From Vibrio galatheae (GTDB lineage: Bacteria; Pseudomonadota; Gammaproteobacteria; Enterobacterales; Vibrionaceae), in assembly GCF_000967545.1 (NCBI RefSeq), contig NZ_JXXV01000016.1:186001-250000 (forward strand): DNA of 64,000 bases, given 5' to 3'. Below are positions 57,529 to 64,000 of the stretch, one piece after another. Position numbers and translations under genes: made by a program. The notes beneath the pieces are model-generated. The model was not told where the DNA came from. It ran no database searches and saw nothing but the letters and a program-made list of their open reading frames with translations. Position 1 is the first letter of the stretch. Each line of letters begins with the position of its first letter.

Positions 57529-58296
57529 ATGCATCTTTCCACTATTAGCCGTGAGCAGCCTTTTCAGCCTCAATACCAACCTGCTATCGATGAATTGGTC
57601 AGTTTTCTGCGCAATGGCTTAGGGGACAACCTGCACAGTATATATTTGTATGGTAGCGTGGCGCGTAAAACCGCGAAACTGGGTTTGTCTAATCTCGATG
57701 TGATTGTGGTCACTCATGCATCGTTTAGCAATTTAAGAACGACGTTATTTAACTCTATTAAGTGGCGCTTTCAAAAGTCGCATCCATTCATTACCGAAGT
57801 GTCGTTTAAAACGGCCCTCGCTGCAGAAGTTGCCAGTTTAGATAGTATTTTTTCGTGGGGTTTCCAGCTTAGGCATTGCTCAGTGTGCATCTTTGGTGAA
57901 GATTTGTCGGAATGCTTTGGAGACTATGAACCGAGTTGGGAAATTGCTAAGCATTGGAATATGGATGTCGAAGACTGGGTCGCTGTATATCGGAATCGCA
58001 TTGCTCGCTGCGATAAAGCGGAAGATCAAATCAAAGCGCAGAAGATTATCGCTAAGAAGTTACTGCGTGCGAGTTATTCGTTGGTTATGTACAAAGATAA
58101 AAGATGGTTTGACGACCCATTGGAATGTGGTCAGAGGTTTCTTCGTTACTACCCTGACAAGCAAATAGAAATTGAACGCTTAGGGATTTTATTGTCAGGC
58201 CGTTTGATCGCAAAGCGTTCGGTCATTGGTATTCTTGATGGCTTTGGCGATTGGCTTGCAAAGCAATACAAAAAAACTGAATTTAGAATCGGTTGA
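57529..58296 (+). CDS. Nucleotidyltransferase-domain protein with altered active site
   Basis: This protein of about 255 aa has an N-terminal nucleotidyltransferase fold: 'IYLYGSVARKTAKLGLSNLDVIVV'. The G-S pair (42-43) is kept, but the usual S-D-x-D metal motif is S54-N-L-D57, so the first Asp is Asn. The expected third acidic residue is E90 in 'FITEVSF'. The rest is helical ('RNRIARCDKAEDQIKAQKIIAKKLLRASYSLVMYKD'), as in kanamycin-nucleotidyltransferase-like or MNT/HEPN-like proteins. Activity is doubtful. Start ATG 57529 has no strong ribosome binding site; an upstream TTG at 57466 is possible. Confidence 0.75.
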   Translation: MHLSTISREQPFQPQYQPAIDELVSFLRNGLGDNLHSIYLYGSVARKTAKLGLSNLDVIVVTHASFSNLRTTLFNSIKWRFQKSHPFITEVSFKTALAAEVASLDSIFSWGFQLRHCSVCIFGEDLSECFGDYEPSWEIAKHWNMDVEDWVAVYRNRIARCDKAEDQIKAQKIIAKKLLRASYSLVMYKDKRWFDDPLECGQRFLRYYPDKQIEIERLGILLSGRLIAKRSVIGILDGFGDWLAKQYKKTEFRIG

Positions 58297-58373
58297 CGCC
58301 CATATTTGTGAAGTTTTTATCTATTCTTTGAATGCATGTGATACGTTGATTCTGTCACTCAAGAGGAGGATGT

Positions 58374-58713
58374 ATGCAGGTTCACGCTAAGGGGGGGAGT
58401 TTTTCGGTTGTTAGAACGCAATGGTTCAGCCGATATCTGTTTCCTTCGCTCCTCGCAATTCGTGAAGGTATGGTGTGTATTATTCCATGCCTAATGATCT
58501 CTTCTTTTTCTCTTTTCATCGCCTGTATTGGAGAGTTTTTTACTCACAGCACTGATAGCTGGGTGGGGCATTTTTACGCAATTGGCTTACGTTCCGAATG
58601 ATTCTGGTGTGTTAGTACAAGGCTGGTACTATTCTAAGTCACTGCCACTGAGTAAGCTGATTGATTATACAAAATCACTTAAAACAGCCCCAGTTGTGGT
58701 TCACTTAAAGTAG
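58374..58713 (+). pseudogene. Remnant of a PTS-EIIC/EAL-domain protein (internal deletion)
   Basis: The first frame (from ATG 58374, GAGGAGG upstream) encodes a typical N-terminus of a membrane PTS EIIC-type domain ('FPSLLAIREGMVCIIPCLMISSFSLFIACIGEFF') and then runs out. The +1 frame from about 58546 resembles the C-terminal end of an EAL domain: 'LIAGWGIFTQLAYV' and 'GVLVQGWYYSKSLPLSKLIDY'. It looks like a large internal deletion that removed most of a Vibrio EIIC-EAL phosphodiesterase and shifted the frame. The end overlaps polB by 35 bases. Confidence 0.68.
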
Positions 58714-61036
58714 CAAAATCCAACCCGATAAAGGGCAAAATGGCTTCTGCGACGGGTTTGAGTTGTTTGTCGATATAATGTTGATAGTCGATGGCGCTAT
58801 TTTGGTACTCCTTCGGCTCTGGGCCTGCAAGAGTCATGACATATTCAATTCGGCCTTTATTTTGATACTGCAATGGCCGCCCTAGACGTTCGTTAATCTC
58901 ATCCGCCATGCGCGCTGCACGTACCTGAGGTGGTATGTTCTTTTGATACTCGTGCAGTTTTCTTCTTAGGCGCTTTTGATAGACCAGTTTGTCGTCGAAC
59001 TCGCCTGACTGAGTTTGCTCGACGAAGTGACGCACAAAATCGCTCGGATTCTCACTATGAAAAACCATTGCGTACAGGGTTTGTTGGAACTCTTGTGCCA
59101 GTGGCGTCCAGTCCGTTCTCGCACTTTCTAGGCCCTTAAAGACAATGCGTTCATCGCTACCATCGCCAATCAAACCTGCGTAACGCTTTTTTGAACCTGT
59201 CTCCTGACCGCGAATAGTCGGCATTAAAAACTTTTTATAATGGGTTTCGTACTCGAGTTCTAATATCGAGTTGAGGTTGTACTCTTGTCGTAAATGATGA
59301 CTCCACCACTGGTTAATGTAGGTAACCAGTTCATTACCAATGTCATCGGCTTGGGCTTGGCTAAACTGGCCATTGAGCGAAACGAAGGTCGAGTCAGTAT
59401 CTCCGTAAATCACTTGATAGCCTTTGGCTTCGATCAACTGCTTAGTTTGCTTCATGATTTCATGCCCACGCATGGTAATACTTGACGCAAGGCGAGTATC
59501 AAAAAAGCGGCAACCTGAAGAGCCCAGTACTCCGTAAAACGAGTTCATGATAATTTTAATTGCTTGTGAGAAAGCTTGTTCATTATTTTTCTTTGCTACG
59601 TCTCTGGCTGCCCATAACGTCTCGATCATTTGCGGAAGAAAGTGGTGAGTTCGATGAAATTGGCCACCACGAAAGCCGGGCACCGCTTGAGTAGAGTCTT
59701 TGCCTATCTCGAGTTGTAATCCTTCAATCAATCCCATTGGATCAATAAGAAAGCTACGAATAATTGAAGGGTAAAGGCTCTTAAAATCTAATACTAATAC
59801 CGAGTCATACAGGTTAGGGATAGAGTCCATTACATAACCACCTGGACTTGCCAACCAATCTTCAGAGCGAAGATTTGGCGCTATGTAGCCAGCTCGGTGT
59901 ATTTGCGGGAGGTATAGATTGGTAAACGCCGCAACTGATCCACCAACACGATCAAGCTCTACGCCAGTCAACTTGGCGCGTTCAATCGCAAACTCAAGTA
60001 AATGAGTATGAGCAAAGATTTTATTCACCAGCGCGCAGTCTTGCAGGTTGTATTTTGCTAAAGAAGGTTTGTCATGGCTAAACATATGATTAATTTCGGC
60101 CATGCGGTCATGAACATTATGGATCTGTTTACCTTCGCCTAACAGTTGTTGGGAAACCGCTTCTAGAGACCAACTGCGAAAGTGGTAAGTCGCTGTTTTT
60201 AGTGCGTCGATACCATCAATCACAACGCGTCCCGGGATCGAAATAAAGGCTTGCTGGCTGGTGTTGGATGTACGAAAAAAACTTGCTTGATACCCGCGGC
60301 CAAGTGTCAGCTTGACTTGATTCCAGTCTGCACGTTTATGCAGCAATCTAAAATCGAAATCGATAACGTTCCAGCCAATGACAACGTCAGGGTCATAGCG
60401 CGCAAACCAATCCACTAAGGCGTGCAGTAACTGTTTTTCATTGTCGACCCATTGAATGTTAGTTTCAGCAGGTTCTATGGGCCCTACCATGATGACGCGA
60501 CTGTCCATTGGGCTATCTAAACCAATGGAGTAAAGAACGCCTTTTTCAGAACACTCGATATCAAGCGAGACAACGTCGAGATCAGGAGTGTACTCCCCAG
60601 TGCGGCACTTCACTTGATTGAAGCGACGATGTGATTTAGTTGCCTGTGTAATCCCCGTAAATTCAAGGCTACCTTTAATAAATCTTTCCATTAGATAGCG
60701 ATCGGCGAGACGGATATCGTCCTCAAGAACCAATATATCATTGCGCTTAAGGCATTCACTGGCTGTTTGAGATTGTTTAATCGTCTGGCAATAGCATGCG
60801 GCTAGTGGTTGCAAATCAAAACTTTTGAGGGGTAGAGGTTTCCAAGTAATTGACAGATCTTGAGTGACACTTTTCGCTTTTTCAACATCGGCTTGCAGCA
60901 CAAAGAACACAGGTTGCTCCGCTTCAATGATTAATTGAGTCGGCCCCTCTGGTGTTGCTAACCAAAGATCAATCTGAGTTGTACCCCTGACATCACGAGC
61001 TTGTCGCGTGAGTATGAATCCATGTTGAATAGTCAT
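58679..61036 (-). CDS. polB: DNA polymerase II
   Basis: PolB (785 aa) is a family B DNA polymerase with 3'-5' exonuclease for replication restart and translesion synthesis. The exonuclease Asp/Glu pair is D159-I-E161, and 'GWNVIDFDFRLLHKRA' is Exo II. The polymerase motifs are DFKSLYPSIIRSF (A), KIIMNSFYGVLGSSGCRF (B) and YGDTDSTFV (C). All catalytic residues are present. In Escherichia coli polB is SOS-induced; the site here is only weak. Confidence 0.96.
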   Translation of the reverse strand: MTIQHGFILTRQARDVRGTTQIDLWLATPEGPTQLIIEAEQPVFFVLQADVEKAKSVTQDLSITWKPLPLKSFDLQPLAACYCQTIKQSQTASECLKRNDILVLEDDIRLADRYLMERFIKGSLEFTGITQATKSHRRFNQVKCRTGEYTPDLDVVSLDIECSEKGVLYSIGLDSPMDSRVIMVGPIEPAETNIQWVDNEKQLLHALVDWFARYDPDVVIGWNVIDFDFRLLHKRADWNQVKLTLGRGYQASFFRTSNTSQQAFISIPGRVVIDGIDALKTATYHFRSWSLEAVSQQLLGEGKQIHNVHDRMAEINHMFSHDKPSLAKYNLQDCALVNKIFAHTHLLEFAIERAKLTGVELDRVGGSVAAFTNLYLPQIHRAGYIAPNLRSEDWLASPGGYVMDSIPNLYDSVLVLDFKSLYPSIIRSFLIDPMGLIEGLQLEIGKDSTQAVPGFRGGQFHRTHHFLPQMIETLWAARDVAKKNNEQAFSQAIKIIMNSFYGVLGSSGCRFFDTRLASSITMRGHEIMKQTKQLIEAKGYQVIYGDTDSTFVSLNGQFSQAQADDIGNELVTYINQWWSHHLRQEYNLNSILELEYETHYKKFLMPTIRGQETGSKKRYAGLIGDGSDERIVFKGLESARTDWTPLAQEFQQTLYAMVFHSENPSDFVRHFVEQTQSGEFDDKLVYQKRLRRKLHEYQKNIPPQVRAARMADEINERLGRPLQYQNKGRIEYVMTLAGPEPKEYQNSAIDYQHYIDKQLKPVAEAILPFIGLDFATLSEPQLGLF

Positions 61037-61365
61037 GTAGAATTTTATTTAGAGACCCGCGCTAAACACCTGCGCCGCTAGAGTAGCATAAGCTCAGAGC
61101 GTTAAATAGCAACAGCAATGATTGTCGTTTTTACATAGATTTTTCTGATACAAAAACAAGCAAATTTTCAAGGTAACCATTTGATTACTAAATTAATAAC
61201 AACTTAGATACCAGTTATGAAAATAAGTACTTGCTAAAGTTTGCATTTAAGCACATATTCAGGGGAAGCGAAAAATAGTGTTTTAAGTTAAACTATGCAG
61301 TTGTACTGTGAACCAATATTCGGTTACACAGCTAAGCGAAGTTGAAGTAGTGTGGAGATACAAGT
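61037..61365. other. Intergenic region between polB and varA
   Basis: The 329-base region holds two divergent promoters. A weak LexA-like sequence CTGATACAAAAACAAG lies at 61146-61161. Nothing else strong is seen, and there is no gene. Confidence 0.5.
61146..61161 (-). promoter_or_regulatory. Weak LexA-box-like sequence upstream of polB
   Basis: On the minus strand the 16-mer reads CTTGTTTTTGTATCAG. The CTG half is intact on one side only; the other side is CTT. It is about 110 bases upstream of polB, farther than usual. Confidence 0.25.
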
Positions 61366-62010
61366 TTGATAAATGTTTTCCTTGTAGATGATCACGAGCT
61401 GGTTCGCACAGGGATACGACGTATTATTGAAGACGTCCGTGGGATGAACGTAGCAGGGGAAGCTGAAAGCGGTGAAGAAGCAGTAAAATGGTGTCGAAGC
61501 AACCATGCTGACGTCATTTTAATGGATATGAATATGCCGGGAATTGGTGGTTTAGAAGCGACCAAGAAGATCCTGCGTTTTAATCCTGATGTGAGAATCA
61601 TCGTTTTAACTGTTCATACGGAAAATCCGTTTCCAACAAAAGTGATGCAAGCAGGTGCCGCAGGTTACCTGACTAAAGGCGCAGGGCCAGATGAAATGGT
61701 CAATGCGATTCGTATGGTGAATAGTGGCCAGCGCTATATTTCACCGGAAATTGCTCAGCAGATGGCACTTAGCCAATTTTCTCCCGCATCGGAGAACCCT
61801 TTTGCCGACTTGTCTGAGCGTGAGCTGCAAATCATGATGATGATTACCAAAGGGGAAAAGGTGACTGACATTTCAGAGCAGTTGAATCTGAGCCCTAAAA
61901 CGGTAAACAGCTACCGCTACCGCCTATTCAATAAATTAGACATTAGTGGTGACGTTGAATTGACTCATCTAGCAATTCGACATGGAATGATCGACACCGA
62001 AACATTATAA
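61366..62010 (+). CDS. varA: Two-component response regulator VarA (UvrY/GacA family)
   Basis: This 214-aa regulator is activated by VarS (BarA/GacS) and drives CsrB-type small RNAs, which titrate CsrA. Receiver domain: D54 phosphorylation site, T82 and K104. The C-terminal LuxR-type helix-turn-helix is '[43 protein letters not shown]'. It starts with TTG 61366, with GGAG 8 bases upstream, as UvrY does in Escherichia coli. uvrC follows 47 bases later. Confidence 0.96.
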   Translation: MINVFLVDDHELVRTGIRRIIEDVRGMNVAGEAESGEEAVKWCRSNHADVILMDMNMPGIGGLEATKKILRFNPDVRIIVLTVHTENPFPTKVMQAGAAGYLTKGAGPDEMVNAIRMVNSGQRYISPEIAQQMALSQFSPASENPFADLSERELQIMMMITKGEKVTDISEQLNLSPKTVNSYRYRLFNKLDISGDVELTHLAIRHGMIDTETL

Positions 62011-62057
62011 GGTTCCATTACCATCAATGTTTTACAGATCCAATTTATGGTAATGGT

Positions 62058-63887
62058 ATGAGCCAATTTGACTCGGCCTCGTTCCTCAGAACTGTAACCA
62101 ATCAGCCTGGCGTTTATCGTATGTATAATGCCGAGGCTGTGGTTATTTATGTTGGTAAAGCCAAAGACCTCAAAAAGCGTTTATCGAGCTATTTCCGAAC
62201 TAAGGTAGATAGTGAAAAAACGCGCGCCCTCGTCAGTAATATTGCCAAAATCGATGTCACTGTTACTCATACAGAGACAGAAGCGTTGATCCTTGAGCAC
62301 AATTATATTAAGCAGTATTTACCTAAATATAATGTCTTACTGCGCGACGATAAATCGTACCCGTATATCTTTATAAGTGGTCATAAGCACCCTAGGCTCT
62401 CCATGCATCGTGGTGCGAAAAAGCGCAAAGGTGAGTATTTTGGTCCTTACCCAGATTCAGGTGCGGTACGGGAAACACTCCATCTAATCCAAAAAATCTT
62501 CCCGGTTCGTCAATGCGAAGATACGGTATACAGTAACCGGACTCGACCATGCCTTATGTATCAAATTGGACGTTGCGCGGCACCTTGTGTGAGCAGTGTG
62601 ATATCGGATGAAGAATACACTGAGCTGGTGGATTTAGTCCGCCTGTTCTTACAAGGCAAAGATCAACAAGTGCTCAGTTCATTGGTTGATAAAATGGAGC
62701 TGGCGAGTCAATCATTACGCTTTGAAGATGCCGCTAAGTTTCGTGACCAAATTCAAGCCATTCGCCGTGTGCAGGAACAGCAATTTGTTTCTGAAGACTC
62801 AATGGATGATATGGATGTGCTTGGTTTCGCACAAGAGAATGGCATAGCGTGTATTCATATCCTTATGATTCGCCAAGGCAAAGTACTAGGCAGCCGTAGC
62901 CACTTCCCGAAAATTCCTAATAGCACCACTAAACAAGAAGTGTTTTATAGCTTTTTAAGTCAATATTACTTAAGCCACAATGAAGCACGTACGATACCGA
63001 CCCGTATTATTCTAAATACTGGTTTGATGGATGATGCTCAGCCGTTGGAAGAAGCGCTAACAGGGATTGCTGGAAGACGGGTACATTTTCATGTCAACCC
63101 TACAGGCACGCGTGGTGGGTACCTCAAGTTGTCCAATACCAACGCACTCACGGCGATCACAACCAAGATTAATCACAAAATGACTATCTCTCAGCGGTTT
63201 AAAGAGCTGCGAGAGTTGCTGGGTATGGAAAGCATCACGCGTATGGAATGTTTTGATATCTCTCATACGATGGGGGAGAGCACCATTGCATCGTGTGTTG
63301 TGTTTAATCAAGAAGGCCCGGTCAAACAAGAGTATCGTCGCTACAATATTTCAGGTATCACTGGTGGCGATGATTATGCTGCTATGGGTCAAGCGTTAGA
63401 GCGCCGTTATTCCAAGCAGCTCGAAGTGGAAAAAATTCCTGATATTGTCTTTATTGATGGCGGGAAAGGTCAGCTTAATCGCGCGCATGAAATCATCTCG
63501 CAGTATTGGGGAGATTGGCCTAAGCGGCCTCATTTAATCGGCATTGCGAAAGGTGTGACGCGTAAACCTGGCCTAGAAACTTTAATTACGACCGACGGAG
63601 AAGAGTTTAACCTGCCCAGCGATGCCCCAGCGCTACACCTGATGCAACATATTCGAGATGAAAGCCATAATCACGCCATTGCAGGGCATAGAGCTAAGCG
63701 TGGTAAAACCCGCAGAACCAGTGCGCTCGAAGGTATCGAAGGGGTCGGTCCCAAACGTCGTCAAGCGTTGCTGAAATATATGGGTGGTTTGCAAGAACTC
63801 AAACGAGCAAGTGTTGAAGAAATCGCCAAAGTGCCGGGTATTAGTACTTCTTTGGCAGAAAACATTTATCAAGCATTGAAACAATAG
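62058..63887 (+). CDS. uvrC: UvrABC system protein C
   Basis: UvrC (609 aa) makes both incisions in nucleotide excision repair. The N-terminal GIY-YIG nuclease domain ('[31 protein letters not shown]') cuts on the 3' side. The central UVR domain ('[23 protein letters not shown]') binds UvrB. The RNase H-like domain includes '[30 protein letters not shown]' and '[13 protein letters not shown]'. Tandem helix-hairpin-helix motifs end the protein. It is in the varA-uvrC-pgsA order typical of the group. Confidence 0.97.
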   Translation: MSQFDSASFLRTVTNQPGVYRMYNAEAVVIYVGKAKDLKKRLSSYFRTKVDSEKTRALVSNIAKIDVTVTHTETEALILEHNYIKQYLPKYNVLLRDDKSYPYIFISGHKHPRLSMHRGAKKRKGEYFGPYPDSGAVRETLHLIQKIFPVRQCEDTVYSNRTRPCLMYQIGRCAAPCVSSVISDEEYTELVDLVRLFLQGKDQQVLSSLVDKMELASQSLRFEDAAKFRDQIQAIRRVQEQQFVSEDSMDDMDVLGFAQENGIACIHILMIRQGKVLGSRSHFPKIPNSTTKQEVFYSFLSQYYLSHNEARTIPTRIILNTGLMDDAQPLEEALTGIAGRRVHFHVNPTGTRGGYLKLSNTNALTAITTKINHKMTISQRFKELRELLGMESITRMECFDISHTMGESTIASCVVFNQEGPVKQEYRRYNISGITGGDDYAAMGQALERRYSKQLEVEKIPDIVFIDGGKGQLNRAHEIISQYWGDWPKRPHLIGIAKGVTRKPGLETLITTDGEEFNLPSDAPALHLMQHIRDESHNHAIAGHRAKRGKTRRTSALEGIEGVGPKRRQALLKYMGGLQELKRASVEEIAKVPGISTSLAENIYQALKQ

Positions 63888-63963
63888 CAAAAATCACGCA
63901 CCATAAGGCGCTGTTTGAAGCACCTAATAGAGCCATACGCAAACAAAAAGAGTCTTAATAAAT

Positions 63964-64000
63964 ATGCGTTTAAATATCCCTAACATATTGTCTTTGTTGC
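63964..64000 (+). CDS. pgsA: Phosphatidylglycerophosphate synthase PgsA, first codons (runs off window)
   Basis: ATG 63964 starts MRLNIPNILSLL, the conserved beginning of PgsA, which makes phosphatidylglycerol phosphate. Only 12 codons are in the window. The gene order uvrC-pgsA supports the call. Confidence 0.8.
   Translation, partial: MRLNIPNILSLL

Noticed and set aside
58374..58601. Treating the frames at 58374 and 58528 as two separate small genes
   Set aside because: They look like the two ends of a single known domain architecture; a single broken gene explains both.
61306..61327. TGTGA...TTACA pattern upstream of varA, considered as a CRP site
   Set aside because: The spacing between half sites is 12 instead of 6 bases, so it does not fit the CRP consensus.

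Overview
The window is chromosomal DNA from a marine gammaproteobacterium, almost certainly a Vibrio. Gene order (htpX, purB-hflD-mnmA, gsk, hns, hisGDCBHAFI; sapABCDF-pspF/pspABC; yciI/yciA/yciB; varA-uvrC-pgsA), base composition and a LuxM/LuxN autoinducer-1 pair all fit Vibrio. The LuxM/LuxN pair suggests a relative of the Harveyi or Orientalis groups, but this is an inference. There is no prophage, integron, IS element, CRISPR array, rRNA or tRNA gene. Most of the window is core chromosome, with a few lineage-variable insertions.

Layout. 1-405 is the 3' end of htpX. 594-6648 is a tight eight-gene operon: NTF2-like protein, SDR, flavin amine oxidase, DUF1365, cyclopropane-fatty-acid-synthase-like methyltransferase, DUF2878, chalcone-isomerase-like protein and DUF3833 lipoprotein. 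It resembles the singlet-oxygen/blue-light membrane-lipid module of Proteobacteria. Its upstream region carries a sequence resembling an ECF (ChrR-controlled sigma-E type) promoter and a cluster of TGTAYA repeats typical of MerR/LitR-type operators. 6732-10049 is mnmA-hflD-purB (minus strand). purB and the divergent-lying gsk (10729-12033) each have a clear PurR box. After hns comes a lysine riboswitch driving an NhaC-family transporter (LysW type). The complete his operon follows, with a leader peptide of five consecutive His codons and an attenuator.

22586-32567 holds a Fur-box-associated ArsP_2-type metal permease, Mn-dependent pyrophosphatase, DUF2750, and the sapABCDF-DUF2927 operon next to pspF. 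A sigma-54 promoter drives the divergent pspABC. 34344-41210 holds tag, metC, a cardiolipin synthase, an NSS sodium symporter, an RluA-like pseudouridine synthase and a methyltransferase. 41277-45361 is the ynjBCD-F type ABC transporter plus CDP-alcohol phosphatidyltransferase operon. 45757-51603 is a stretch of small envelope and hypothetical genes: META/HslJ lipoprotein, two tandem DUF1289 proteins (one only 47 aa), a repeat protein, a REC-EAL phosphodiesterase, an AspS-like pilotin, yciI, yciA and yciB.

51825-55533 encodes the quorum-sensing pair luxM (acyl-homoserine lactone synthase) and luxN (hybrid kinase), translationally coupled and placed next to ihfA. Then come yciU (dsDNA mimic), efpL/yeiP, a nucleotidyltransferase with a degenerate active site, a pseudogene that keeps only the two ends of a PTS-EIIC/EAL protein, polB, varA (uvrY), uvrC and the first codons of pgsA.

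The most useful second-look items are the regulatory region and unknown members of the 594-6648 lipid/photo-oxidative operon, the lysine riboswitch-transporter pair, the collapsed EIIC-EAL gene, the altered GAFTGA loop of PspF and the quorum-sensing locus beside ihfA. I did not find strong evidence for a wholly new system; the eight-gene operon is the best candidate for incompletely described biology.
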